Source: Thermoprotei archaeon (GTDB lineage Archaea > Thermoproteota > Thermoprotei > Gearchaeales > Gearchaeaceae). From it: a DNA stretch of 50,617 nt. Numbering within the stretch: position 1 is the first letter of the stretch; every line of letters starts with the position of its first letter. Shown piece by piece: positions 8,417-17,121 of the stretch. The notes beneath the pieces are model-generated. The model made no database searches. It was not told the DNA's origin and was given only the letters and a program-made list of their open reading frames with translations. The translations under genes and the position numbers were made by a program. The DNA lies in NCBI GenBank assembly GCA_017857595.1, contig JAFMCU010000010.1, positions 1 through 50,617 on the forward strand. Reading direction: 5' to 3'.

Positions 8417-9568
8417 TTGAGTTTGGCAGAAAAAATTATTGAGGCTTTGAATAAAGGAATGATTACTATTTATGAAAGAGAAAAAGAGGAACATCCAAAA
8501 ATCATAGGAAAATACCATCCTTCTTCTATTGGAGAATGTATCAAAAAGCAGTACTACGACTTTTATTTGGCAAGAATGCCAACAACAGAAAAATTAGCTA
8601 TTTTTGCAACAGGTAGAGGAATACATGAGATTATAGCTGAAATACTTGAAAATAGTAATGTAGTAAAAGTTGAAGCTAAAGAACTGGAAACTAAGCTTGA
8701 TTTTGGAGAAGCTATGCTAAGTGGTAGAGTTGACGTAATCGTGGCTGATGTTGAAGGAGAAAAGATTATAATCGAAGTTAAAAGTACTTCTCAGTCTATT
8801 AAAGAACCATATAAAAGACATATACTTCAAATTCAATCTTATCTTCACGCACTAAATGTTCAGAAAGGAATAATTTTATATTGGGATAAAAGAAGAGGTG
8901 TTAGAACGACATTCGAAGTTGAAAAAAATGATGAACTTTTATCTATTTTAAAAGAGAGAACATTAAGCTTGCACAACTATATAAAGAACAAAATAGAGCC
9001 TCCAAGAGAAGCCGTAATTGAAAAAGATTTCCTTCAATGTATAAATTGCGAATATTTACAAGAATGCAGACCCTTAAAGCTAGATGTTGAAGATGAATCT
9101 GAGCTAGCAATATTTGAATTGGATAACATTATTTTCAATACTAATAAAAGAATGGAAATGACCCTTAAAGAACTTAATTTAGACCCTAATGTAAATTTCA
9201 AACAACTGGATAAAGATTTGAAAGAAAAAATATTCAACGTATATTATAGTGATAAGTACATAAATTTTGATGAACCAATTCATGAAAACATAAATAAAGC
9301 ATTAGAACTTTACATGCAAAATAAGAAAATCGTAATAATTACAAATAGACCGCCGCATATGGAAAAATGCACTTCAGAACAATTGATGGAAATTGGTTTA
9401 CCCTATGAGGCTATATTTTTTAGGAATTCACATTTTAAAGGTATAAATTTCAAATCTTTAATCGTTAACCTTTTAATATCTTCAGGATATAAAATCTTTG
9501 AAATATTTGATGAATATAGTGTTACAGAAAAGATCAAAAAAAGAATAAAAAACGATATAAAAAAATAA
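8417..9568 (+). CDS. Cas4-like PD-(D/E)XK nuclease fused to a HAD-like domain
   Basis: Residues 1-220 are a Cas4/Dna2-type exonuclease domain. YHPSSIGEC (C41) and CINCEYLQEC (C208, C211, C217) give the four 4Fe-4S cysteines. The RecB-like core shows GRVDVIV, then IIIEVKS and QIQSYLHAL. Residues about 229-383 look like a second, HAD-type domain: IFELDNIIFNTNKR in the place of motif I, IVIITNR for motif II, and FEIFDEYS near the end. The nucleophile aspartate of HAD motif I is glutamate here, so phosphatase activity is doubtful. The start is TTG at 8417. No cas1, cas2 or CRISPR repeat lies in the window, so this is probably a DNA-repair or maintenance nuclease rather than part of an adaptation module (inference). 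Confidence 0.75.
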   Translation: MSLAEKIIEALNKGMITIYEREKEEHPKIIGKYHPSSIGECIKKQYYDFYLARMPTTEKLAIFATGRGIHEIIAEILENSNVVKVEAKELETKLDFGEAMLSGRVDVIVADVEGEKIIIEVKSTSQSIKEPYKRHILQIQSYLHALNVQKGIILYWDKRRGVRTTFEVEKNDELLSILKERTLSLHNYIKNKIEPPREAVIEKDFLQCINCEYLQECRPLKLDVEDESELAIFELDNIIFNTNKRMEMTLKELNLDPNVNFKQLDKDLKEKIFNVYYSDKYINFDEPIHENINKALELYMQNKKIVIITNRPPHMEKCTSEQLMEIGLPYEAIFFRNSHFKGINFKSLIVNLLISSGYKIFEIFDEYSVTEKIKKRIKNDIKK

Positions 9569-9722
9569 AGTTCCTTAATTTATAAAAACATCATTAATAA
9601 GAATGATTTCTTAAGTTTTATTTCGAATAAAGATAATGATATAAAATCAATTTAAACTATTTTTAAATATCAATTAATTTTGGAATAATCTAAACTAAAA
9701 AATAACACATTGTAACTTATTA

Positions 9723-10577
9723 CTAACCATAAATCAAAGAAACTGCAGAATAATCTTTTCCAGTATGACCATGCTTAACTGCTAATTCATAAGCTTCCTT
9801 TACTTTGTCTAAAATTAAAGTTTTTACCCCACCATCATCGGCTAATTCTTTAGCATAGCTTACATCTTTTAACATAAGTTCCAATTTAAATCTAGGTGAA
9901 AAATCTTTTTTAACAACCCTTTCTTCAAAATATTTTATCGCCGGAGCGAATGCTGTTTCTTTAAATACGTTTAATGCTATATTCAAATCTAATCCTGACT
10001 TTTGTGCTATATTTATGCTTTCAGCCAATACTAAAGGGAACTGTGCAAACATTGAATTAACTATTAATTTTAGTTTTGAACCACTTCCACTTTCGCCAAT
10101 ATAATGAATGGAATTTCCAATATCTTTTAAATAAGGCCATATAAAATCAAAGTCCTCTTTATCACCACCGACTATAATTGTTAACGTAGCCTGTTCAGCT
10201 CTATCTATACTACCTAAAACAGGACTATCTAAATAATGATAACCTTTTTCTTTAGCTTTAGTATATATATACTTAGATACTTTCGGTTGGATTGTGCTTA
10301 AATCTATAAAATAAGTATCTTTCTTTGCGCCGTAGAAACAACCATCATTACCCAATAAAACTTCTTTGACGGCTTCAGAATTAGATAGCATTAAAAATAT
10401 TATGTCACTATTTTTAGCAAGCTCTTTTGGTGAATTAAAAGGAATCGCGCCCAATTCAACAAGTGATGTTAATTTTTCTCTTGTTCTATTATAAACGTTT
10501 AGTTTTTTTCTTTTAATCAAAATGTTTTTTGCAATCCTTGATCCCATTGCTCCAAGGCCAATGAAACCTATTTCCAT
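9723..10577 (-). CDS. NAD(P)-dependent beta-hydroxyacid dehydrogenase
   Basis: 3-hydroxyisobutyrate dehydrogenase / 6-phosphogluconate dehydrogenase-like family. I chose ATG 10577 because it gives the canonical MEIGFIGLGAMGSRIAK start; an upstream ATG at 10601 would add eight residues. The dinucleotide motif is GFIGLGAMGSR. The substrate segment DSPVLGSIDRAEQATL stands for the family's DAPVSGG...GTL. The catalytic-lysine region is GSGSKLKLIVNSMF. The length of 284 is normal. Members reduce or oxidise small beta-hydroxyacids or succinic, glyoxylic or methylmalonic semialdehydes. The nearby acyl-CoA synthetase and distal propionate genes suggest branched or short-chain acid metabolism, but the substrate is open. 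It is divergent from the acyl-CoA synthetase gene. Confidence 0.85.
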   Translation of the reverse strand: MEIGFIGLGAMGSRIAKNILIKRKKLNVYNRTREKLTSLVELGAIPFNSPKELAKNSDIIFLMLSNSEAVKEVLLGNDGCFYGAKKDTYFIDLSTIQPKVSKYIYTKAKEKGYHYLDSPVLGSIDRAEQATLTIIVGGDKEDFDFIWPYLKDIGNSIHYIGESGSGSKLKLIVNSMFAQFPLVLAESINIAQKSGLDLNIALNVFKETAFAPAIKYFEERVVKKDFSPRFKLELMLKDVSYAKELADDGGVKTLILDKVKEAYELAVKHGHTGKDYSAVSLIYG

Positions 10578-10630
10578 AAATATTTCTTTGAAATTAAACA
10601 TTAATTAACGTTGCCAGATTTTATTCTTAG

Positions 10631-12583
10631 ATGTATTTGTTCGAACCGCCTAAGGAATTGGCTGAGAATTCAAATGTTTATAATTACATTAAAGAGCATG
10701 GATATAAAGATTACAATGATTTTGTGAAGTTTAGTATAAATAATATAAAGGAATTTTGGGAAGAAGTAGCAAAAACATTAGATATTACATTCTTTGACAA
10801 TTATGATAAAGTTTACGATGATAGCAAGGGAATAGAATGGACGACTTGGTTTATTAACGGAAAGACGAATATTACTTATAATTGCATAGATAAACACGTA
10901 AAAAATAAAAAAGGAAATAAAATTGCATTTATTTGGCATAGCGAAGATGGTTCAATAAAAAGCTTAACATACAACGAATTGTACGAAGAAACGTGTAAAT
11001 TAGCAGGTTTTTTTAAAGAAATAGGAATACAAAAAGGTGATGTTATAGCAACTTACATGCCCATGCTTCCAGAAACAATTATAACATTGTTTGCAGCATT
11101 TAGAATCGGAGCCATTTTTGCTCCAATATTTTCTGGTTTTGCACCATTTGCGATATCTGAGAGATTGAAAGATTCAAAACCGAAATTGTTAGTTACATGT
11201 AACGCCTATTACAGAAAAGGAAAAATTGTAAAAATAATAGAGCAAGCTAATGAAGCTATAAAGATAACTGGGACAAACATTATTAAAATCATAGTAGAAA
11301 GGATTAAAAATTTGAATTTTGAAATATCAGAACAAGATTTTTTGTATTCTGAAATAATTAATAAATCAAAAAAATTTTGCGATGTTCAAGAAATGTGTTC
11401 TGAAGACCCTGCACTTCTGCTATATACATCAGGTACAACAGGAAAACCGAAAGGAGCTGTGATATCTCAAATGGGTGCTATGATTCAGCCAGGAAAAGAA
11501 CATTATTTTAATCTTGATATGAAAGAGGATAGTAGAATGCTATGGATTAGCGATATAGGATGGATGATGGGTCCTTGGCAAATAATAGGTTCACAACTTT
11601 TAGGTTCAAGTCATGTAATAATAGAAGGAGCTATAGATTATCCTTCAAACGATAGAATTTGGAAAATTATAGAACAAGATAAAGTAACTAATCTTGGTTT
11701 TGCTGCAACAGTTGCAAGAATTCTAAAAAGCTATGGGATTGAAAATGTAAAAAAATACAACTTAGATTCACTAAAATATTTTGGAAATACAGGAGAACCA
11801 ATCGACTCTGATACATGGCTTTGGTTGGTTAGAGATGTGGGAGAGAATAAGAGGCCTATGATAAATCTTTCTGGTGGTACAGAGATATTTGGATGTTTTT
11901 TACTTCCTTCACCCATCGTTAAACTAAAACCTTCAACTTTATGGGGCCCAGGACTTGGAATGGATGTTGACGTTTTTGATGATGATGGTAATTCTGTAAG
12001 GGATAAAATAGGTTATTTAGTCTGCAAAAAACCAGCTCCTTCAATGACAAGAGGATTTTGGAAAGATCCTGAAAGATATCTATCTACATACTGGTCAAGA
12101 TTTAAAAATGTTTGGTTTCATGGCGACTTAGCTTACGTTGATCCTGATGGATATTGGTTTATTTTAGGTAGAGCCGATGATACAATAAAGGTGGCTGGAA
12201 AAAGAATTGGTCCTGCAGAAATAGAGTCTATAATTAATAAGCATAAAGGTGTAGCAGAATCAGCATGCATAGGAGTTCCAAGTGAACTTAAAGGTGAAGA
12301 AATAGTTTGTTTTGTGGCCTTAAAACCTAATTTTTATCCGTCAAAAGAAATAGAGAACGAAATAAATAGATTGATAGAGAAAGAAATGGGTAAGGCTTTT
12401 TTACCAAAAAAGATTGTATTTGTTAAAGAATTACCTAAAAATAGAGCTGGAAAAATATTAAGAAGAATTATCAGAAATGTTCTAGAAGATAAAAGAATAG
12501 AAGATGTTTCAATAATCGAAAATCCTGATAGCTTAGATGAGATTAGAATTAAAAAAGATGAAATAATTAAAGACCTTGTATAA
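10631..12583 (+). CDS. AMP-forming short-chain acyl-CoA synthetase
   Basis: 650-residue adenylate-forming enzyme of acetyl-CoA synthetase size and order. It has an N-terminal ACS-like region (ending near TTWFINGKTNITYNCIDKH), the P-loop LLYTSGTTGKPKGAV, then WISDIGWMMGPW, the NLSGGTEIFG motif, HGDLAYVDPDGYW with the hinge aspartate (GRADDTIKVAGKRIGP), and the catalytic-lysine motif PKNRAGKILRR near the C-terminus. It activates acetate, propionate or a hydroxy acid to its CoA thioester with ATP giving AMP. The motif DIGWMMGPW differs from classical Acs (DVGWVTGHSY), which points to another short-chain acid. With the propionyl-CoA genes in this window, propionate is a fair guess. Confidence 0.88.
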   Translation: MYLFEPPKELAENSNVYNYIKEHGYKDYNDFVKFSINNIKEFWEEVAKTLDITFFDNYDKVYDDSKGIEWTTWFINGKTNITYNCIDKHVKNKKGNKIAFIWHSEDGSIKSLTYNELYEETCKLAGFFKEIGIQKGDVIATYMPMLPETIITLFAAFRIGAIFAPIFSGFAPFAISERLKDSKPKLLVTCNAYYRKGKIVKIIEQANEAIKITGTNIIKIIVERIKNLNFEISEQDFLYSEIINKSKKFCDVQEMCSEDPALLLYTSGTTGKPKGAVISQMGAMIQPGKEHYFNLDMKEDSRMLWISDIGWMMGPWQIIGSQLLGSSHVIIEGAIDYPSNDRIWKIIEQDKVTNLGFAATVARILKSYGIENVKKYNLDSLKYFGNTGEPIDSDTWLWLVRDVGENKRPMINLSGGTEIFGCFLLPSPIVKLKPSTLWGPGLGMDVDVFDDDGNSVRDKIGYLVCKKPAPSMTRGFWKDPERYLSTYWSRFKNVWFHGDLAYVDPDGYWFILGRADDTIKVAGKRIGPAEIESIINKHKGVAESACIGVPSELKGEEIVCFVALKPNFYPSKEIENEINRLIEKEMGKAFLPKKIVFVKELPKNRAGKILRRIIRNVLEDKRIEDVSIIENPDSLDEIRIKKDEIIKDLV

Positions 12584-12598
12584 TCGCGTTAACAGAAT

Positions 12599-13111
12599 TT
12601 AATTATCAATTTGAAACCTCTTTTTAACAATTGTAAGTATTTTTCTTAAATTTTTATTTTTTATAGACTTATCTGCTGAAGCTATAAATTCTGCAAGTTT
12701 ATCTTTATCAAATCCTTTTAGTTTATAGTAAAGAGCTTGTATTGCCATATCTAATTTATCAATTTCTTTTACCATACGATTGTTTTTTGTTTTTTCTATT
12801 TTATTACGTATATTTATAGGCATATTCTTTAATAAGTTGTTAAAAATCATTTCTTCTTTAGCCTTAATTTTTTGATCTTTTTCTTCAGGCATTAAATCTC
12901 CTAATATTGATTCAGCGATATCATGAGTAATTATAGCACTCAATAAATCTTCGTATCCAAACAGTAATGCGATTAACGCCATTCCAAATGTATGGCTTGC
13001 AACAGATTCAGATTCAGATACTTTAACTTTTTTTAACCAACCTGATCTTTTTATTTCTTTAAGTTTATAAACTTCTAGAAGAAAATCTAAAATTTGTTCC
13101 TCATTTTTCAT
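12599..13111 (-). CDS. HD-domain phosphohydrolase (YfbR/HDDC2-like)
   Basis: 170 residues with the HD-domain metal ligands in order: ESVASHTFGMA (first histidine), IITHDIAESILGD (HD pair with the following glutamate), and a late aspartate in EIDKLDMAIQA. This matches the YfbR/HDDC2 5'-deoxynucleotidase group, which dephosphorylates (deoxy)nucleoside monophosphates. The gene is the last of a likely three-gene minus-strand operon with the 83-residue protein and the FrhB-like gene. Confidence 0.8.
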   Translation of the reverse strand: MKNEEQILDFLLEVYKLKEIKRSGWLKKVKVSESESVASHTFGMALIALLFGYEDLLSAIITHDIAESILGDLMPEEKDQKIKAKEEMIFNNLLKNMPINIRNKIEKTKNNRMVKEIDKLDMAIQALYYKLKGFDKDKLAEFIASADKSIKNKNLRKILTIVKKRFQIDN

Positions 13112-13121
13112 TTAATGTATC

Positions 13122-13373
13122 TTAGATATTATTCAATTCTCTTTCCATTTCTTCCTTCGCCTTTAAAAGTTTTTCTGTTAGTATATTTAGCATAAGATCG
13201 CTGACTAAAGGTGGTTCAACTCTATTTATTACTTCAATAAATCTAGAAACATCTTCTATTTTTCTGTATACCTGCTTATTATTTTTTTCTAAATAAACGA
13301 GTAAACATCCATCATCTGTATAATATGCCTTTGTAAAACCAAATTGCTCAGCGATAATTGGAATTTCAATCAT
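13122..13373 (-). CDS. Conserved-looking small protein of unknown function
   Basis: 83 residues, not recognised. A beta-rich first half (IPIIAEQFGFTKAYYTDDGCLLVYLE) is followed by a helical, charged second half. There is no membrane segment and no metal-ligand pattern. Its start codon overlaps the frhB-like stop by 4 bases and its stop lies 10 bases before the HD-domain gene, so it is cotranscribed and probably real. The tight coupling to the F420-type flavoprotein suggests an accessory role for that enzyme (inference). Confidence 0.65.
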   Translation of the reverse strand: MIEIPIIAEQFGFTKAYYTDDGCLLVYLEKNNKQVYRKIEDVSRFIEVINRVEPPLVSDLMLNILTEKLLKAKEEMERELNNI

Positions 13374-14401
13374 GCAGGAATTTGAATTGTCTTTATGAAT
13401 GATTCAGGTGCTCCTCTTAATTTTTGTTCTATAGCTCTTCTTATAACAAATTTAACTTTGGGTTTGAATTTAGTATCTTTTAACAATTTTCCTTTTTCAA
13501 CACATGCATCAATCAATTGCTTTCCCAAAAGAGTACGAATAAGTGCAAAGTTCCAACCCGGTGGAGCACCATTAGATCCAAGAGCAATATCACTTACTTC
13601 AGCAGTAAAATCATGACATACAAAACAGGAACCAAATGTTGTACTTTCAACATCCTCTAATGGTAATTCTTTTTTAGATCCATCAGTCAACCTAAAAATT
13701 AGTTTATTCTTAACTATTATATCTGTTATATTTGTGGGTTCTATGTTTAGCTTCGTTTTAACTACATCGAAGAAATCTTCTCTCATCCATGTTTTAGAAC
13801 AAAACAATCCTAATAGTAATGCAACTCTCCCTTTAAATTTAGGAATTTTATCCATTAATTTAGCAGCAGCTGTTTGACAACCAGTACCTACGATTGCAAT
13901 TTTCTTCAATTTCATTTTTTCAACCGCTTCTTTTAAAGGAGTAATCATAGGAACATGCCAGTATATAGTTTGAACATACTTTCTCAAATCTTTAGGATCA
14001 GTTATAATTTCTGCTCTAGCATACCATTTTTCATCTTTTACTGCTACAATTGCTGAATCTATAATGCCTATTTCAAATGCAGCTTCTAACAATGCTGTAG
14101 TTGTAGCACCATCTGTTCCGATTTTAGCTAAAGATGGATCCGCAGCTTTATAAATTCCGTATTCTAAATAATCCCCCAAAGGTTTTTCTATCGGTGCTTC
14201 ATAAGGATGAAGCACAGGACAAACTAAAGGACAAAGGCCACATAAGGTACATACACCAACAAGTTGAGCTCCTTCTGAACTATAAATATCAACTTTTAAA
14301 ACATCAGGTGGGCAAACTGCTACACAAGCCCCACATCTTATGCATAAATTTGGCTTTACAACCAAACTAGCTAAATCGCCAAATGTAAGCAATTGAGACA
14401 T
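13370..14401 (-). CDS. Coenzyme F420 hydrogenase/dehydrogenase beta-subunit-like iron-sulfur flavoprotein
   Basis: 343 residues with the FrhB architecture. An N-terminal ferredoxin-like segment has two 4Fe-4S motifs (CIRCGACVAVCPP and CTLCGLCPLVCP, residues about 19-60). The FrhB N and C domains follow (DGATTTALLEAA; AIVGTGCQTAAAKL; LLLGLFCSKTW; GSCFVCHDFTAEVSDIALG). Proteins of this family bind FAD and reduce or oxidise F420 for various partners, such as hydrogenase, formate dehydrogenase, sulfite reductase or glutamate synthase. No such partner lies beside it. The F420H2:NADP oxidoreductase at 16438 supports an F420-using cell. It is the first gene of a three-gene operon and divergent from the RAM-domain gene. 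Confidence 0.88.
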   Translation of the reverse strand: MSQLLTFGDLASLVVKPNLCIRCGACVAVCPPDVLKVDIYSSEGAQLVGVCTLCGLCPLVCPVLHPYEAPIEKPLGDYLEYGIYKAADPSLAKIGTDGATTTALLEAAFEIGIIDSAIVAVKDEKWYARAEIITDPKDLRKYVQTIYWHVPMITPLKEAVEKMKLKKIAIVGTGCQTAAAKLMDKIPKFKGRVALLLGLFCSKTWMREDFFDVVKTKLNIEPTNITDIIVKNKLIFRLTDGSKKELPLEDVESTTFGSCFVCHDFTAEVSDIALGSNGAPPGWNFALIRTLLGKQLIDACVEKGKLLKDTKFKPKVKFVIRRAIEQKLRGAPESFIKTIQIPA

Positions 14402-14486
14402 ATTATGTTAGTTTATTGTGTTGCCTTTCTAATAAATATTGCGAAATAGTTAAATTTAAATTGGTTAAATATGATTATTAACAAAA
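14402..14486. promoter_or_regulatory. Divergent promoter region of the frhB-like and RAM-domain genes
   Basis: 85 bases between two divergent starts. On the minus strand AATATTTATTAG (about 14431-14442) lies roughly 30 bases before the frhB-like ATG. On the plus strand TAAATTTAAATTGG (14451-14464) lies roughly 30 bases before the RAM ATG. The RAM protein itself could regulate this divergent pair, as Lrp-family genes often sit next to their targets (inference). Confidence 0.4.
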
Positions 14487-14723
14487 ATGGTAGAAGCATT
14501 CGTATTCGTTGTTGTGGAACCAAATAAAATAGATAAAGTCGGTAGTGAAGTAAAAAAGATTGAGAATATAAAAGAAACGTACGCAGTTACAGGAGAATTT
14601 GACCTAATACTAAGGATTGAAGCAAAAGATTTTTCAGAACTTTCCAAAACAATTAAGGAAAAAATATTAAGTATTTCAGGAGTTGTAAAAACTACAACAT
14701 CAGTTGTTATAGAAAAATACTAA
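14487..14723 (+). CDS. Stand-alone Lrp/AsnC ligand-binding (RAM) domain protein
   Basis: 78 residues that correspond only to the effector-binding, dimerising domain of Lrp/AsnC regulators (beta-alpha-beta-beta-alpha-beta). The conserved core is YAVTGEFDLILRIEAKDFSEL, preceded by FVFVVVEP and followed by ISGVVKTTTSVVIEKY. There is no helix-turn-helix. Such stand-alone domains occur in archaea and bind amino acids; they may act by mixing with full-length Lrp proteins. It lies between the F420 flavoprotein (divergent) and the radical-SAM gene (convergent, 2 bases apart). Confidence 0.88.
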   Translation: MVEAFVFVVVEPNKIDKVGSEVKKIENIKETYAVTGEFDLILRIEAKDFSELSKTIKEKILSISGVVKTTTSVVIEKY

Positions 14724-14725
14724 GG

Positions 14726-16351
14726 CTAATCTTTCCAAGTCAATCTTTTAGCTTTTTCTACATCAAATCCCAAAGACTTACCCCATTTTTCTATACTCCT
14801 TAAAATTATATCAGCGCCTATGAAGCAAAGAGCTTGCATAAATGCCTTAAATAAAGGATTTGTATTAAAAACATCTCTGGAAGCCGTTATTAATTCTAAT
14901 ATTGTATGCCTCCAAGCTCTATATATGACAGTAAACGAACCTTGATTTATTTGTTCATCGATTGAGTAAAAATCTCTTTCTCTTAATAATCCTATAGGGA
15001 CAAAGCTCAACGGAGTTACAGTGAAATGAGCCTTAGGACCTACTTTTTTAGGCAGTTCTCTTTCAAGCCGATCTATTAATCTTGCAGTATCCAATGCATC
15101 TTCTTCTGTCTCTCCTGGTAAACCAACTATTAAAGTGTAAGCAGGGAACCAATAATTTTCATTGTAAACAGCAGTACCTTCAAATATAATGTCATTCCAT
15201 TCTTCCGCATCAAAAGGCTTACCTTTTAATGGCATATAATTTAAGAATATCCTTGAAGAACCTGATTCAAGTCCTCCTTGAACTCCTATCCAATTTCTAG
15301 GTCCTGCTCGAAGAATTTTAGATAAATCTCTTATCATCTCAGGATCGGCTGCTGCAGCAGAAACCGTACCATGGGTTGGATTCATATGCTTAATACCCTT
15401 CATTTCCATTATGCCTGCGAATAGTTCAACCAATGCGTCTCTATTGGGATAAAAATAAGATTTATCCTCGACTTTATAGAGGAAGATATCTTCACTTTGC
15501 AACCAGACGTTATGTATATTACCTTTTAAATTAACCGCAACTTCTTTCTTTATCCTTTCCAAAGGCACATATCTACCTACTCTTAAGTTTGGTTCACAAA
15601 AGTGACAATTTCTTCCACATCCTCTCATAGCTTCAACAAGCCCATGAGCTGAAGGTCTAACTATCAAAGGTATATCTTCAATATTAGGATGTCCTCTAAT
15701 TTTAACTATTTTATTCAACCCAAAGCTTTCCAAAAGCGCATATGTTCCTCCATCAAGATGTCCAACAATTGTTCTTTCTAGGTTATCCTTTTCAAGCTCA
15801 TAAAATAAGTATGGTAAAAGATGGTCAACTTCTCCCATGATTACATGATCAATACCGTATTGTTCTATGTATCTTGGTTTCATTTCCAATTGCCATGCAC
15901 CGCTTCCCCCAACTACTATTTTAAATTTGTAATTTCTTTTCTTTCTCAGTTCTGATAATCTTCTTACGAGATCTAAAAAGTAATATTTAGTATAAGAAGT
16001 ATAAATACCACCGTAGGTAAACATCATGGAGACAGGCCCCAAACCTAAAGCATCCATTGTATTTATTCCAACTATTTTAGTATTTTCATCGATGTATTTT
16101 TCTACATAGTCTGAATGAACTACTACAACTTCGTTCTCTTTATATCCCCTCAAAAGACCTGCTTCTAATTTCCTTAAAGGATAAGGAGCGCGAGGCAATA
16201 AACCATCATATGTAGGAATTTGACCTGTTAAAAAATCATAAAGAAACTTAGGTGTTTTTTCTACAGGAGCACAACTAAAGAAATCCAATAAAGGAATATG
16301 ATGAAATTCTCCAGTTAATGTCCTATCACATGTAAGAACAATACGAACCAT
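14726..16351 (-). CDS. Radical SAM protein with B12-binding-like N-terminal domain
   Basis: 541 residues. The N-terminal part (about 1-200) looks like a Rossmann/B12-binding-like domain, with IVGINTMDALGLGP and KIVVGGSGAW. The radical-SAM cluster motif is RGCGRNCHFCEPN (CxxxCxxC, around residue 240), followed by GGLESGSSRIF and IVGLPGETEEDALDTARLI, which are typical of methylthiotransferase/YgiQ-like radical-SAM enzymes. The N-terminus lacks an obvious B12-ligand DxHxxG motif, so cobalamin binding is uncertain. The reaction is unknown. It is a single-gene unit, divergent from npdG and convergent with the RAM gene. Confidence 0.82.
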   Translation of the reverse strand: MVRIVLTCDRTLTGEFHHIPLLDFFSCAPVEKTPKFLYDFLTGQIPTYDGLLPRAPYPLRKLEAGLLRGYKENEVVVVHSDYVEKYIDENTKIVGINTMDALGLGPVSMMFTYGGIYTSYTKYYFLDLVRRLSELRKKRNYKFKIVVGGSGAWQLEMKPRYIEQYGIDHVIMGEVDHLLPYLFYELEKDNLERTIVGHLDGGTYALLESFGLNKIVKIRGHPNIEDIPLIVRPSAHGLVEAMRGCGRNCHFCEPNLRVGRYVPLERIKKEVAVNLKGNIHNVWLQSEDIFLYKVEDKSYFYPNRDALVELFAGIMEMKGIKHMNPTHGTVSAAAADPEMIRDLSKILRAGPRNWIGVQGGLESGSSRIFLNYMPLKGKPFDAEEWNDIIFEGTAVYNENYWFPAYTLIVGLPGETEEDALDTARLIDRLERELPKKVGPKAHFTVTPLSFVPIGLLRERDFYSIDEQINQGSFTVIYRAWRHTILELITASRDVFNTNPLFKAFMQALCFIGADIILRSIEKWGKSLGFDVEKAKRLTWKD

Positions 16352-16410
16352 TATAAAATAATTTAAAACACATCAATATAAATTTTCCTAAAATTAATAG
16401 GAATATAATT

Positions 16411-16417
16411 TTTAAAT
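16411..16417 (+). promoter_or_regulatory. TATA-like box of npdG
   Basis: TTTAAAT is centred 24 bases before ATG 16438. This spacing fits a leaderless transcript and favours that ATG over the GTG at 16420. Confidence 0.45.
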
Positions 16418-16437
16418 GAGTGAAAGATTCAATTACT

Positions 16438-17121
16438 ATGAAAATAGCTCTTTTGGGCGGCACTGGAGATATAGGAACTGGATTAGCAATAAGATGGGCA
16501 AGAAATCATGAAGTAATTGTAGGTTCAAGATCTGAAGAAAAAGCAAAGGCTGATGCAGCTGAATATGCTTTAAAAGCTGCTTCAAGTTATTTAGAAGAAG
16601 TTAAAGGAAAGGTTATTGGAATGAAAAATGAAGATGCTACAAAATATGCAGAAGTTATAGTAATTTGCATACCTGCTTTATACGTTTATGAAACATTAAC
16701 TAAAATAAAGGATAATTTCGATGGTAATAAACTTGTAATATCTCCTGTTGTTCCTATTAGGAAAATTAACAAAAGCTTTGTTTATGATCCTTCTATCGTT
16801 GCAAAAGGATATTCTTCTGCTACAGAAGCTATTGCAGATATTTTGAAAGCTAAAAATATCGTATCAGCGCTTCATACAATACCTGCTAAGAAATTAGCAG
16901 ACCCTTATGCAAGATTAAGTTATGATGTGCCTTTTTGCGCGAGCAACGATTATTCAAAAGGTATTTTCTTGGAGTTAGCAAAAGACCTTAGTCAACATTT
17001 AAATTGCTTATACGTAGGAGAGATATCACTTTCAAATTTAGTTGAGTCAATAACTGCAACAATTCTCAATATATCCATTAACAGCAGAAAATGGGACTTA
17101 TCTATAAAATTTGTTGAATGA
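16438..17121 (+). CDS. npdG: F420H2:NADP oxidoreductase
   Basis: The N-terminus MKIALLGGTGDIGTGLAIRWA, followed by a HEVIVGSRSEEKA element, is diagnostic for NpdG/Fno: GGTGDIG binds NADP and GSRS contacts its 2'-phosphate. Later GMKNEDA, IVICIPALYVY and VSALHTIPAKKLADP match the family. It transfers hydride between reduced coenzyme F420 and NADP. An in-frame GTG at 16420 would add six residues, but ATG 16438 matches the family start and the upstream TATA-like box. The gene abuts the convergent nreA without a gap. With the FrhB-like protein it marks F420 use in this organism. Confidence 0.93.
   Translation: MKIALLGGTGDIGTGLAIRWARNHEVIVGSRSEEKAKADAAEYALKAASSYLEEVKGKVIGMKNEDATKYAEVIVICIPALYVYETLTKIKDNFDGNKLVISPVVPIRKINKSFVYDPSIVAKGYSSATEAIADILKAKNIVSALHTIPAKKLADPYARLSYDVPFCASNDYSKGIFLELAKDLSQHLNCLYVGEISLSNLVESITATILNISINSRKWDLSIKFVE

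Noticed and set aside
8417-9568. Cas4 as part of a CRISPR-Cas locus
   Set aside because: No cas1, cas2, effector genes or repeat-spacer array were found in the window, and the protein has an extra domain.
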